Position numbers and translations under genes: made by a program
Notes under the pieces: generated by a model
The model's input: the letters and a program-made list of their open reading frames with translations, nothing else
The model's database searches: none
What the model was told of the DNA's origin: nothing
Part shown: positions 1 to 8,716 of the stretch, piece after piece
Layout: every line of letters begins with the position of its first letter
Position numbering within the stretch: the first letter of the stretch is position 1
Assembly: GCF_046044395.1 (NCBI RefSeq)
Contig: NZ_JBJUSG010000004.1
Coordinates: 4,955 to 68,954, forward strand
From: Magnetominusculus dajiuhuensis
GTDB taxonomy: Bacteria; Nitrospirota; Thermodesulfovibrionia; Thermodesulfovibrionales; Magnetobacteriaceae
Direction of reading: 5' to 3'
DNA: 64,000 bases

Positions 1-1020
1 CCGGTGCGCCAGTCGGTGGGTCTTGTCCTTGCCCATGACATTACGGAAGTCAGGCAGGGAGAGTTTAAAGGCAGGGCATTCAAAAAAGGCCATGTCGTAA
101 CAGACCAGGACATAGAGCACCTTGAGAGGCTGGGCAAGGAACACCTGTTCCTGCTTGACATAGGAGACGATGAGCTTCACGAAAATGACGCGGCGTTATT
201 GATGGCCAACGCATTGACAAACAACCAGGCAAGCGGCGTATCCTTCGACGCTGAACCTAAGGAGGGAAAGGTAACCCTCGTCGCTCACATTAATGGCCTT
301 TTCAAGGTTAATAAAGACGCGCTCATGGGGTTTAATATGCTTGGCGAGGTGATGTGCGCGACCTTGCATACTAACACCGTGGTTGCGAAGGGACAGACGG
401 TTGGAGGTGTGCGGGCAATCCCGCTCGTGATAAAAAAGGAACTCGTTGATAATGCGGTAAAAGAGTGTCAACGTGCCCCGGTGTTGTCGGTACTGGGAAT
501 GCGTAGGCCTAAGGCCGGGATTGTCATAACGGGAAACGAGGTCTACACGGGCAAGATTCGGGATACTTTTTTACCTGTGGTCAGAGAAAAAATCAGGCAG
601 TGTAACGGTGTGATTGTCGGCCAGTACTTCGCCCCGGACGACAAGGAGTTCATTGCACAGAAGTTGGTGGAGCTTGCGGCGGGGGGGGCGGACCTCCTGA
701 TAACTACGGGGGGGCTTTCAGTTGACCCTGATGACGTCACATCGGCGGCAGTTCGCAGCCTTCCGGTTACGGACGTGTTATACGGCGCTTCGGCGCTCCC
801 CGGGGCTATGTTTATGATTGCATATATGAATGGCCTGATTCCAATACTATGTATACCGGCGTGTGGTATGTATCACAAGATAACGGTATTTGACCTGATA
901 CTACCGCGTGTTTTGGCGGGTGAGCATATTGACAGGCGCGCGCTTGCTGAAATGGGACACGGCGGCCTGTGTTTGAACTGCAAGGAGTGCAGGTATCCGG
1001 TTTGTCCATTCGGGAAATAA
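1..1020 (+). CDS. Molybdopterin-binding (MoeA/CinA-like) protein, 5' end outside window
   Basis: The reading frame is open to base 1, and the visible N-terminus (VGLVLAHDIT) normally follows 8-12 residues in this family, so the true start lies upstream of the window. The GTG at 4 is only the first possible start. Residues ~165-310 form a MoCF_biosynth (molybdopterin-binding) fold, with GIVITGNEVYTG and the glycine-rich TTGGLSVDPDD that contact the cofactor in MogA/MoeA proteins. The C-terminus carries four closely spaced cysteines (CLNCKECRYPVC), a tail I associate with stand-alone homologues in anaerobes. The role is inferred to be molybdenum cofactor handling rather than the complete MoeA insertion reaction, because the usual MoeA linker domains are reduced. 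The gene converges with the next one, leaving only 16 bp. Confidence 0.8.
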   Translation, partial: PVRQSVGLVLAHDITEVRQGEFKGRAFKKGHVVTDQDIEHLERLGKEHLFLLDIGDDELHENDAALLMANALTNNQASGVSFDAEPKEGKVTLVAHINGLFKVNKDALMGFNMLGEVMCATLHTNTVVAKGQTVGGVRAIPLVIKKELVDNAVKECQRAPVLSVLGMRRPKAGIVITGNEVYTGKIRDTFLPVVREKIRQCNGVIVGQYFAPDDKEFIAQKLVELAAGGADLLITTGGLSVDPDDVTSAAVRSLPVTDVLYGASALPGAMFMIAYMNGLIPILCIPACGMYHKITVFDLILPRVLAGEHIDRRALAEMGHGGLCLNCKECRYPVCPFGK

Positions 1021-1036
1021 TGATATAGCGCTGGGG

Positions 1037-2359
1037 CTATTCTTTAAGCAGCCGCCACAGGCTGGTGCGCGATATGCCGAGGGCGTCTGCGGCCATAGAC
1101 TTATTGCCGCCAAACTGTTCTATCACATTGTCTATGTAATTTTTCGTGAGCTGCTCGATAGTGAGGATTTTGTCCGGGTTGAGTGTCTCAATTTTAAAAA
1201 GGGAGATGCCCTGCGGCAGGCTTCCTCTTGTTATTGCCTCTGTGGTTTCTATGATAACAGCCCGTTCGATTATATTTTCAAGTTCCCGAACGTTACCGGG
1301 GAAATCGTATTCCATGAGTGTTTTCATGGCGTCCGGCGTTATGGCGGTTATGTTTTTTTTATATTTCAGAGAATACTTCTGAAGGAAGAAACTGCAAAGT
1401 GGCGCAATATCGTCCCTTCGCTCCCTTAACGATGGGATTGCCATGTCCATGACATTGAGCCGGTAGTACAGGTCCTCTCTGAACTGGCCGGAGGCCGTCA
1501 GGGTTTTGATATTTTGATTCGTTGCGGCTATAAACCTGACGTCCACCTTAATCAACTTTGTCCCTCCCACACGGTAGAACTCGCCGTCTTCGATGGCCTT
1601 CAGAAGTCTCGCCTGCAGGTTTACCGGCATCTCCGATATTTCATCAAGAAACAAGGTACCGCAGTGGCTTAACTCCATAAGGCCTTTTTTAGCGGCAACC
1701 GCCCCTGTAAACGCACCCTTTTCGTGGCCAAATAGTTCACTGGCAAGCAGTTCCTCGGTCAACACCGCACAGTTGATTCCAATAAATGGCTTGTCTTTCC
1801 GGCTGCTCAGGTGGTGAATCAGTTTGGATACCTGGCCCTTGCCTGAGCCTGTTGCCCCTGAGAGCATCACATTACAGTCAGAATTCTTTAGTTTATCAAT
1901 CGTATCCATAATCTGCCGCATTGCGGCGCTCTTAAAGACAAAGGGAATCTTGCCTGACAGGCCGGCTGACACCCTAAGCGCCTCGATTTCCCTTTTCATA
2001 GAATGCTTCTCTTTTATTTTCGATAATTTAACAAGCATGTCGTCTATGTTAAATGGCTTTGTGATATAATCCTCGGCGCCGTCTTTTATGGCCGCCACCG
2101 CCGCCGCCACCGTGCCATAGCCGGTTATGATGATAACGCTGATTTCGGGGTACTTATCCCGGATGATTGAAAATAGTTCAAGGCCGTCCATATCCGGCAT
2201 TTTTATATCTGTGATGACTACCTGATACTGCCTTTTTTCTATCTCTTCTAAAGCCGATAGCCCGTTTGTCACGCCGCGTGTGCTATAACCCTCATCTTCC
2301 AGCGCGTAAATCAGGTGTTTTCTTGATACATCCTCGTCCTCAGCTATCAGTATGTTCAC
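1037..2359 (-). CDS. Sigma-54-dependent response regulator (NtrC family)
   Basis: The protein has the three classic NtrC domains. A receiver domain spans residues 1-~115, with the acidic pair near the start (AEDED), phospho-acceptor Asp in VVITDIKMPD (about residue 52) and the TKPF lysine. An AAA+ domain follows from ~140, with Walker A GATGSGKG and the intact GAFTGA loop that contacts sigma-54. A Fis-type helix-turn-helix ends the protein (MAADALGISRTSLWRLL). Phosphorylation would drive ATP-dependent opening of sigma-54 promoters. It overlaps the upstream kinase gene by 4 bp (ATGA), so the two form a cognate pair. Two sigma-54 promoters in this window (7280 and 19900) are possible targets, but no direct link is visible. 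Confidence 0.95.
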   Translation of the reverse strand: MNILIAEDEDVSRKHLIYALEDEGYSTRGVTNGLSALEEIEKRQYQVVITDIKMPDMDGLELFSIIRDKYPEISVIIITGYGTVAAAVAAIKDGAEDYITKPFNIDDMLVKLSKIKEKHSMKREIEALRVSAGLSGKIPFVFKSAAMRQIMDTIDKLKNSDCNVMLSGATGSGKGQVSKLIHHLSSRKDKPFIGINCAVLTEELLASELFGHEKGAFTGAVAAKKGLMELSHCGTLFLDEISEMPVNLQARLLKAIEDGEFYRVGGTKLIKVDVRFIAATNQNIKTLTASGQFREDLYYRLNVMDMAIPSLRERRDDIAPLCSFFLQKYSLKYKKNITAITPDAMKTLMEYDFPGNVRELENIIERAVIIETTEAITRGSLPQGISLFKIETLNPDKILTIEQLTKNYIDNVIEQFGGNKSMAADALGISRTSLWRLLKE

Positions 2360-3912
2360 AACTCCTCCGGTTTATCCCTTAGCGGCAGTGTCACGGTGAA
2401 GGTGGTGCCGACATCGGGAGCGCTCTCAACTGTGATTGTGCCCTTGTGGTTTTTAATTATGTTATATGTGATAAAAAGCCCCAGTCCTGTGCCGCTGCCT
2501 TTATTTGTAAAAAATGGCTCAAAGACCCTTTCAATATCACCCTCTGCTATGCCTGCCCCTGTGTCTGATATCTTTATTACCGCCTCGTCGGGTGTTGTGG
2601 CAATTGTTACCCTAAGGGTGCCGCTGCCTCTCATAGCGTCAACCGCGTTGACAAACAAATTAATAAACACCTGCTCCAGTTGCGGGCGGCTGGCGCTGAT
2701 AAATCCATCGCCCTCAATAGAGAAAACTATACTGCTCAGGTCTGCCGAGGCGCCAAGTCTTTTATATGTGTCAGCGAGGAGGCTGTACAGTTCAAACTGC
2801 TCATATTGCGGCCTTTTATTTTTCGCAAAATCCATGAGGTCGCCAACAATTTTTTTCATGCGCATAGTCTGGGAGTGAATATCTTGTACCGAATCGGTGA
2901 TTATCTCCGGGTATGCACCCTTAGAAACTACCCTGTGCAGGGTTTGGGCGGCGAGGTGGATATTATTTAGTGGATTATTCAGCTCATGGGCGACACCTGA
3001 TGACAGGGTGCCAAGGGCTGAAAGCTGCCGCGACTGATGCAGTTGCTCATCCTTGCTATTGATTTGGTCCTGCCGGTGCCTTAGCTCCTCAGACATCTTA
3101 TTAAACACCCCCTTGAGGTGTTCAACCTCATCCATAGTTCCATCCATAGGAAGAGATGGAAAGTACCCATGCGAGGCCTTGTCCATCATGTTTTCGAGTT
3201 CCTTGAGGCGGATTACCACCTTTCGGCTTACCTTAAATAGCAGCGCAATGCCCAGGGCAAACGACACCGGTATAATAACAAGGGCGCTGTACTGCGTGAT
3301 TTTAATAAGATATTCGATTCGGTTTCGCGCGCTTCTGTCGAGGTTCTTAGACGTTGATATGAGTTCGTCCCCCTGTTTTCTTAACACAGCCACATCTTTA
3401 GCGAGGGCGCGAAGGAGATTTATCGCGTCGCCATTGTTTTGTGGAAACGCTTGCCTGAGCAGTTCCATGTTTTCAAGGGGATGCTCACGGTATGTTGTGC
3501 TGACAAGAGGCAGCATAAAGAGGAGGCGTGACCCTTGCCGGACTAACTCGTCTTTGGCTTTTTGAAATTCAATAGATTTACCAAGAATATCTTCAAATGT
3601 GCCGGAGTATTTACCTATTTTTTCATTTAGCTCCTTAAGCGAGGCGTCCGCCCTGACTTTAACATTCTCAGACTGGACAATGTCCCTAAGTTCCTCTGTG
3701 AAATTCAGGACATCCTCCGCGGCGGAGTCGTCACCGTTGAGGAAGTTCTTCTCATATCTCCTCATTTCAAGGGTCTTGTTTCTTACCCTGTCTGTTGTCT
3801 CAAGGGTTCGGATGTCTTCTATGATTTTAATGAAGTCCCCATAGGCCAAAATGAACAGTATCGCCATGAGAGAAAAACTTGCCGTGAAACTCAGGATTAT
3901 CTTTCTGGACAT
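2356..3912 (-). CDS. Membrane sensor histidine kinase
   Basis: The N-terminal membrane segment (residues ~5-25) and a second one (~204-226) flank a helical periplasmic sensor of about 175 residues with no recognised ligand motif. A HAMP linker (~225-280), a coiled coil, a HisKA domain with the phospho-accepting His near residue 309 in GVAHELNNPL, and a HATPase_c domain with DTGAGIAEGD and GSGTGLGL boxes follow. The architecture resembles NtrB/ZraS-like kinases that feed sigma-54 regulators. The next gene, overlapping by 4 bp, is the NtrC-type partner. The sensor region is similar in length and helical character to that of the second kinase at 8694-10271, so the two systems are probably paralogues. 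Confidence 0.93.
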   Translation of the reverse strand: MSRKIILSFTASFSLMAILFILAYGDFIKIIEDIRTLETTDRVRNKTLEMRRYEKNFLNGDDSAAEDVLNFTEELRDIVQSENVKVRADASLKELNEKIGKYSGTFEDILGKSIEFQKAKDELVRQGSRLLFMLPLVSTTYREHPLENMELLRQAFPQNNGDAINLLRALAKDVAVLRKQGDELISTSKNLDRSARNRIEYLIKITQYSALVIIPVSFALGIALLFKVSRKVVIRLKELENMMDKASHGYFPSLPMDGTMDEVEHLKGVFNKMSEELRHRQDQINSKDEQLHQSRQLSALGTLSSGVAHELNNPLNNIHLAAQTLHRVVSKGAYPEIITDSVQDIHSQTMRMKKIVGDLMDFAKNKRPQYEQFELYSLLADTYKRLGASADLSSIVFSIEGDGFISASRPQLEQVFINLFVNAVDAMRGSGTLRVTIATTPDEAVIKISDTGAGIAEGDIERVFEPFFTNKGSGTGLGLFITYNIIKNHKGTITVESAPDVGTTFTVTLPLRDKPEEL

Positions 3913-3942
3913 AGTTTATTTCTTAAAACCCACCTGATTAAA

Positions 3943-3970
3943 TATATATAACCCTCCTTCCATCTGTCAA
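3943..3970 (-). promoter_or_regulatory. Sigma-70-like promoter of the first kinase/regulator operon
   Basis: On the minus strand TTGACA (3970-3965) is followed after 16 bp by TATATA (3948-3943). The predicted transcript would have a ~25-nt leader before the ATG at 3912. Seen in sequence only. Confidence 0.5.
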
Positions 3971-3987
3971 CGCGGCAGACAGGATAA

Positions 3988-4020
3988 AGGGAAAGGGGAT
4001 ATCTCATCCACCCTTTCCCT
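3988..4020 (-). terminator. Hairpin terminator downstream of the sulP operon
   Basis: The arms AGGGAAAGGG (3988-3997) and CCCTTTCCCT (4011-4020) are perfectly complementary, with a 13-nt loop. The site lies just after the sulP stop on the minus strand. Only a short T-rich stretch (TTTATCCT) follows, so it may be a weak intrinsic terminator. Confidence 0.55.
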
Positions 4021-4043
4021 CAAAACCCGGGCCGCCTTCCGCT

Positions 4044-5852
4044 TTAGCTTTGAAGTACGGTACTTTGTGGCAGATGAATGCATGACTCTATTTCGTGAGA
4101 CCTTGCGTCAGCCTTTTTGGCGTCACACTCCCAGAACACCCTGTGTGGGCACTCGCTGCACACGCCCGTGTCAAGGTTTGAGACGAGTGTTTCTATGGCG
4201 TGCTCTTTGGATTCGAAGATATGGTCGTGGCGAATTTCCTCTATTGCCCCGCTTCGCTCCATCAGGCTCATCATAGGGGCCTTGATGCCGCAGAAATATA
4301 TGTCCTTGTTGTTTCGCCTGTGCTCGTCAACCATGTGGACAAGGGTCTCTACGCCAGCAAGGTCTATCTGGTTTATGCTTGAACAGATGATTAACATGGT
4401 GTGCTGAGTTGGCGAAAAACTCTGTAGCCTAGCAATATTTTCCTCGACATGGCTCATCGCGGCGAAGTATAAATCGCCGTCTATCATAATCAACCCCAGT
4501 TGAGGACACTGAGGCAAAAATGGGTCGGTTACTAACTGGCGGTTGTGAATCTCCGGTATTCTTGGAAGCACCTTTGGCCTCGCTGTCTTGTTCAGGTACA
4601 GGCCTATTGACAGAAGCGCTCCGACATAGATGGCAAATTCCAGCTCAAGAAACAGCGTGGATAAAAACGTCACGGTCATCACTGCCGCATCCTGCTTGGA
4701 CAGGCGAAATGTGCTCTTTATGTGGTGGAAGTCAATGAGGTTATAGGCCACAACAAGTATCACGGCGGCCATTGCGGCTATGGGCAGATATGCGGCATAT
4801 GATACAACAAACATCAGTATTGCCATAAGCCATGCGGCCGCGAATATTGCCGCGGCAGGGGATTTCGCACCGGCTGAGAAGTTTACGCCGCTTCTGGTAA
4901 ATGACCCTGAGGCCGCATAAGACGAGAAAAACGACCCAACGATGTTTGACAGTCCCTGGCCAATGAACTCCTGGTTGCCGTCTATCTTCTGCCCTGACTT
5001 AAGGGCGACCGAGCGTGCGATTGATACCGCCTCCATAAGCCCAAGCATGGCTATGGCCATCGCCGGCGTGGAAAGCACCCGCATTGACTCCATTGAAAAG
5101 GTCGGCAGACCAAAATGAGGAATGGCCGAAGGGAGCGCTCCAACTACCTTTACACCCTTTTCCTGCCAGCCCATAGAAACTGTCAGCACAGCCCCGCCCA
5201 CCATCGCAAAGAGCATTGACGGCCACTTAGGACGAAACTTGCGCACGAACAAAACTATAAACAGCGTCACAACGGCCGTTGCTAGTGAGTAGATATTTAT
5301 ATCGTGGATATTTTTTATCAACAACGCTATGTTATCGGTAAATTCAGCCGCATTCTTGTATTGCAGCCCAAAGAGGTGTTTCAGTTGGCTTGAGGCGATT
5401 AATATGGCAGCCCCTGTGGTAAACCCGATAACTACTGAATGGGAGACGAAGTTTATCAGGCCTCCCAACCGCGCCGCCCCCAGTATAAATTGAAACACCC
5501 CTGTCATCAGGGTCAAAAGGAGGACAAGCTCGATGTAATGGTTTGAGCCAGGCTCGGCCATCGCGGAGATACTTGCAAATATGACCAGAGAAATGGCCGT
5601 CGTTGGGCCTGATATCAAGTGCTTAGATGACCCGAAAAGCGCCGCGATTACCGCCGGTATCATTGCCGAGTAAAGGCCGTATTCAGGCGGCATCCCCGCT
5701 ATCATCGCAAAGGCAACGCCCTGCGGCAGCACCACTACCGCACCTGTCAAACCCGCGAACAGGTCGTCCTTCCATGTCTTTCTTACGCCCGGAATCCACT
5801 TGAGAAACGGAAATATTGATGTTAATGTATGTTTCATTTCTGATTTCATCAT
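4044..5852 (-). CDS. SulP/SLC26-family anion permease with STAS domain
   Basis: The N-terminal ~420 residues form the many membrane helices of SulP transporters, beginning with the family signature around LTGAVVVLPQGVAFAMIAG and PPEYGLYSAMIP. A C-terminal STAS domain (about residues 440-560) contains the IDLAGVETL loop. Family members carry sulfate, bicarbonate or other anions, often with Na+ or H+; the substrate cannot be read from the sequence. The last ~45 residues contain an unusual cysteine group (CSECPHRVFWEC plus a later Cys) resembling a metal or redox site. The ATG overlaps the TGA of the upstream universal stress gene by 4 bp, and the three genes form one operon. The start doublet Met-Met leaves the exact first codon open by one residue. 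Confidence 0.92.
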   Translation of the reverse strand: MMKSEMKHTLTSIFPFLKWIPGVRKTWKDDLFAGLTGAVVVLPQGVAFAMIAGMPPEYGLYSAMIPAVIAALFGSSKHLISGPTTAISLVIFASISAMAEPGSNHYIELVLLLTLMTGVFQFILGAARLGGLINFVSHSVVIGFTTGAAILIASSQLKHLFGLQYKNAAEFTDNIALLIKNIHDINIYSLATAVVTLFIVLFVRKFRPKWPSMLFAMVGGAVLTVSMGWQEKGVKVVGALPSAIPHFGLPTFSMESMRVLSTPAMAIAMLGLMEAVSIARSVALKSGQKIDGNQEFIGQGLSNIVGSFFSSYAASGSFTRSGVNFSAGAKSPAAAIFAAAWLMAILMFVVSYAAYLPIAAMAAVILVVAYNLIDFHHIKSTFRLSKQDAAVMTVTFLSTLFLELEFAIYVGALLSIGLYLNKTARPKVLPRIPEIHNRQLVTDPFLPQCPQLGLIMIDGDLYFAAMSHVEENIARLQSFSPTQHTMLIICSSINQIDLAGVETLVHMVDEHRRNNKDIYFCGIKAPMMSLMERSGAIEEIRHDHIFESKEHAIETLVSNLDTGVCSECPHRVFWECDAKKADARSHEIESCIHLPQSTVLQS

Positions 5853-6796
5853 CTCACCACCATCACTGAATTTTCTGCGGCTATAACTACATTAAAAACG
5901 GTCCCGCCCATAAAGAAGCGCTTTTTAAGACCGCTTTGCCCTTTGCCGTTTAGTACGATGACCGAATAATTTCTGCCATATTTTATGAGTTCCTCAACAG
6001 GGTCCCCTATGGCAGTTTTTATTTCGGCTGCGCCAAGGCCAAATGACTTTAATATCCTCTGCCCTTCTTCGACTATCCTTATGGCCTTTGACTCATCTTG
6101 CGGACGCCTTGCAACCGACATTAAAGACACCGGACAACTGCACCTTGAGGCCAGCATTACATCTTTGTGCATCATCACATAGGCCTCCTCAGAGCCGTCC
6201 AGCCCTACGAGGTGGCCGTGTCCTGCCTCCAATTCCCTCGCAACGAGTACCGAACACTGGGCGTGCACTACTACTTTCTGTACCTCTGAGGATAGAAATA
6301 TCCTGCTTAGACCGCTGCGTTTTGACGCCCCAATGATAACCAGATTGTAACCGCCGTTTTCTATTTCGTCGAGGATTTCGCCGGCCGCGTTTCTGCCCTG
6401 TTTCAGCTTGAGGTTTATCACCTCACCTCCGGGGCCGCGGTGGGTTATCTGGAAATCTCCAAAGAGATCACCGTCAAAATTGCCCCCTTGCTCCGCTGAC
6501 CAGTCCTCCGCCATCCAGCCATGTGCTATCAACCCCAGCCGCGCCTCCTCAAGATAACGTATTTCAGGTATTGACATGCCCAGGCTCCTGCTGCCGAATT
6601 TTTCCTCCATAGCGCCGACGGCAACCAGCTCTCTGTCCCGGTTTTCAGGGTCGTCTTCGCCACCCTTACACACGTGAAATATCGTTATCTCCGCCCCTAT
6701 ACCCTTGCCTAACTTTGCCCCGTAGCGCATGCCCCTCATGGCCTCCGCGGAGCCGTCCGTGCATATCAGCAATTTAAATGACTTTCCTCTTTCCAT
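5849..6796 (-). CDS. Tandem UspA-domain universal stress protein
   Basis: Two UspA-like halves are visible. The first begins KLLICTDGSAEAMRG and ends near the GASKRSG and CSVLVAREL strands. The second contains HLVGLDGSEEAY and ends with NSVMVVR. The nucleotide-binding G-2x-G-9x-G(S/T) pattern is degenerate in both halves, so ATP binding is doubtful. I place the start at the ATG at 6796, five bases after the upstream stop and behind GTGAGGAT; an in-frame ATG at 6829 would overlap the previous gene by 28 bp. Together with the preceding single-domain Usp and the permease it may sense or control ion uptake, as proposed for Usp domains linked to transporters. That functional link is inference. Confidence 0.85.
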   Translation of the reverse strand: MERGKSFKLLICTDGSAEAMRGMRYGAKLGKGIGAEITIFHVCKGGEDDPENRDRELVAVGAMEEKFGSRSLGMSIPEIRYLEEARLGLIAHGWMAEDWSAEQGGNFDGDLFGDFQITHRGPGGEVINLKLKQGRNAAGEILDEIENGGYNLVIIGASKRSGLSRIFLSSEVQKVVVHAQCSVLVARELEAGHGHLVGLDGSEEAYVMMHKDVMLASRCSCPVSLMSVARRPQDESKAIRIVEEGQRILKSFGLGAAEIKTAIGDPVEELIKYGRNYSVIVLNGKGQSGLKKRFFMGGTVFNVVIAAENSVMVVR

Positions 6797-6801
6797 AGCC
6801 G

Positions 6802-7221
6802 TTATATCCTCACTAACAACACAGGACATGGGGCATTGTCTATCACTTTTTCAACCGTGTTGCCCTGTATCAGCCTTTTTATACGATTGGATTTATGTAC
6901 GCCCATCACGATTAAATCGCAGCGTTCCTCTTCGGCGGCCTCAATGATTTTTTCGTGCGGGCTGCCGTACTCAAGCCTGGTCTTTACAGGGGAGAGCTTA
7001 TTGGCCGAGAACTCCTCTATCTCAGAGCGTATCTTGTCGCTGTCAGAGGTCATCGCCCCCTTAATATTCTTAATACCAGTTAAGTTGATGTCGCCTTCGT
7101 AGTTCGGCAGCACCTTAAGAATCGTCACCCAACACTTTTCCTTTGCCGCCAACTCCAACCCTTGTTTGATTACCTCTTTGGAATTTCCCACCGCTATTAA
7201 TAGCTTTCTATAACCTTTCAT
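6802..7221 (-). CDS. Single-domain universal stress protein (UspA family)
   Basis: This protein of about 139 residues has the UspA fold. It starts RKLLIAVGNSKEVIKQGLELA, and its C-terminal half has the nucleotide-binding pattern VMGVHKSNRIKRLIQGNTVEKVI followed by PCPVLLVR, typical of ATP-binding Usp proteins. The start at 7221 is supported by AGGAGGA at 7228-7234; an upstream in-frame ATG at 7257 has no ribosome site. It is first in a three-gene operon (usp-usp-sulP) preceded by a sigma-54 promoter at 7280-7296, suggesting control by one of the NtrC-type regulators nearby. Confidence 0.92.
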   Translation of the reverse strand: MKGYRKLLIAVGNSKEVIKQGLELAAKEKCWVTILKVLPNYEGDINLTGIKNIKGAMTSDSDKIRSEIEEFSANKLSPVKTRLEYGSPHEKIIEAAEEERCDLIVMGVHKSNRIKRLIQGNTVEKVIDNAPCPVLLVRI

Positions 7222-7279
7222 GATGCTTCCTCCTGTTGATACATGATTTTTGTTCATTAACTTAATTACAATAGATAAG

Positions 7280-7296
7280 TGCAGGATTCATGCCAG
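7280..7296 (-). promoter_or_regulatory. Sigma-54 promoter of the usp-usp-sulP operon
   Basis: On the minus strand the sequence reads CTGGCATGAATCCTGCA. The GG and GC dinucleotides are separated by exactly ten bases, as in the consensus TGGCAC-N5-TTGCA, with TGGCA and TGCA intact. The predicted transcript start is near 7268, leaving a ~47-nt leader with a strong ribosome site before the ATG at 7221. Confidence 0.7.
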
Positions 7297-7369
7297 GCTA
7301 TAACTGATTGATTTTAAAGCGATTTATTAATGACAGGTACGGCGTGGGCGTTTATAATCTAAACGGACG

Positions 7370-8716
7370 TTAACACTCCTCTTTGATTATCTTCCATAGG
7401 CTTGTCCTCGATATTCCCAGCATCTCGGCGGCCTTTGTCTTATTGCCTCCGAGGTACTCGACTATTTTCATGGCGTATTCCTTGTTGAGTTCGTCAATGG
7501 TCTTAATGGCGTCAAGCCTTACGACATCAGGGGCAAGGATGGATAGTTTCTGCGGCAGGCTTTCAGGGGTTATCAGATTGGTGTTTTCGAGAATTACCGC
7601 CCGCTCTATGATGTTCTCCAGCTCTCTTACGTTGCCCGGATAGTTGTAGTTCATAAGGATTTCCATTGCCTTACTCGTAAAGGCCGTTATTTTTTTGTTG
7701 CATCTTGGGGCGTGTTTTTTTAGGAAATAGAGGCAAAGCTCGTTAATATCGTTTATCCTTTCTCTGAGGGGCGGGATAGTTATCTCCATGACGTTTAATC
7801 GGTAGTAGAGGTCTTCTCTGAATTTCCCCGTTGACAGGAGGTTTGTAATGTTTTTATTCGTTGCCGCAATGATTCTGACGTTTACCTTAATAGATTTGAC
7901 GCCGCCGACTCTGAAAAACTCCCCCTCTTCGATAAACAGAAGGAGTTTTGCCTGAAGATTTGGGGAAAGCTCGGCTATCTCATCAAGGAAAAGAGTGCCG
8001 GAGTCGGCTATCTCAACCAGTCCTTGCTTGGTTTTCAGAGCGCCCGTAAACGCCCCTGCCTCATAGCCAAACAGCTCGCTGCTCAGGAGTTCCTCTGTGA
8101 GCGTGGCGCAGTTTATAGACAGGTATGGCCTGTCCTGCCTCTTGCCTGAGTAATGTATCAACCGGGCTATGAGGCTTTTGCCAACGCCGCTTTCGCCGGT
8201 TAATATGAGATTACAGTCGGAGCCTTTCATGCTTTCTATCAGTGTGACGATTCGCTTCATCCCGGGGCTATTGGCCGTGACGCTAAACTTCTTGTTTATA
8301 GCGAGTGCAGCCTTTAATGCGGTATTTTCCCTCTGCATCAGCTTGCGTTCTTTAAGTTTGGATACCTTAAGGATTAACTCGTCAAGCTCGAACGGTTTGG
8401 TGATGTAGTCTGAGGCACCCTTTCTCATGGCCTCAACGGCTGATTCGATACTGCCGAAGGCCGTGATGATTATTACCTCAATTTCGGGATATTTTTCTTT
8501 TATTATCTCAAGAAGTCTGATACCGTTTAACTTTGGCATTTTTATGTCTGAAATCAGGACATGGAAGCTGCCCTTTTCGATTTTAGCAAGGGCATCCTCT
8601 CCATCTCTTGCTGTTACCGTTTCATATCCCTCTTTCTCTAAGACATAAACGATATGGTTTAGCGTTATCTCTTCGTCTTCAGCTACAAGTATCTTAAGTT
8701 TCACTCTTCTGTCCAC
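7370..8716 (-). CDS. Sigma-54-dependent response regulator (NtrC family), second copy
   Basis: A receiver domain (ILVAEDEE, phospho-acceptor in HVLISDIKMP), an AAA+ domain with Walker A GESGVGKS and an intact GAFTGA loop, and a C-terminal Fis helix-turn-helix (AAEMLGISRTSLWKII) are all present. The protein is clearly paralogous to the regulator at 1037-2359 along its whole length. The frame opens at a GTG at 8716; a second GTG at 8704 would start the protein directly at the receiver domain as in the paralogue, and I consider it at least as likely. Either start overlaps the kinase stop (8694), indicating translational coupling. Its own stop lies about 75 bp from the sigma-54 promoter of the usp operon. 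Confidence 0.94.
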   Translation of the reverse strand: MDRRVKLKILVAEDEEITLNHIVYVLEKEGYETVTARDGEDALAKIEKGSFHVLISDIKMPKLNGIRLLEIIKEKYPEIEVIIITAFGSIESAVEAMRKGASDYITKPFELDELILKVSKLKERKLMQRENTALKAALAINKKFSVTANSPGMKRIVTLIESMKGSDCNLILTGESGVGKSLIARLIHYSGKRQDRPYLSINCATLTEELLSSELFGYEAGAFTGALKTKQGLVEIADSGTLFLDEIAELSPNLQAKLLLFIEEGEFFRVGGVKSIKVNVRIIAATNKNITNLLSTGKFREDLYYRLNVMEITIPPLRERINDINELCLYFLKKHAPRCNKKITAFTSKAMEILMNYNYPGNVRELENIIERAVILENTNLITPESLPQKLSILAPDVVRLDAIKTIDELNKEYAMKIVEYLGGNKTKAAEMLGISRTSLWKIIKEEC

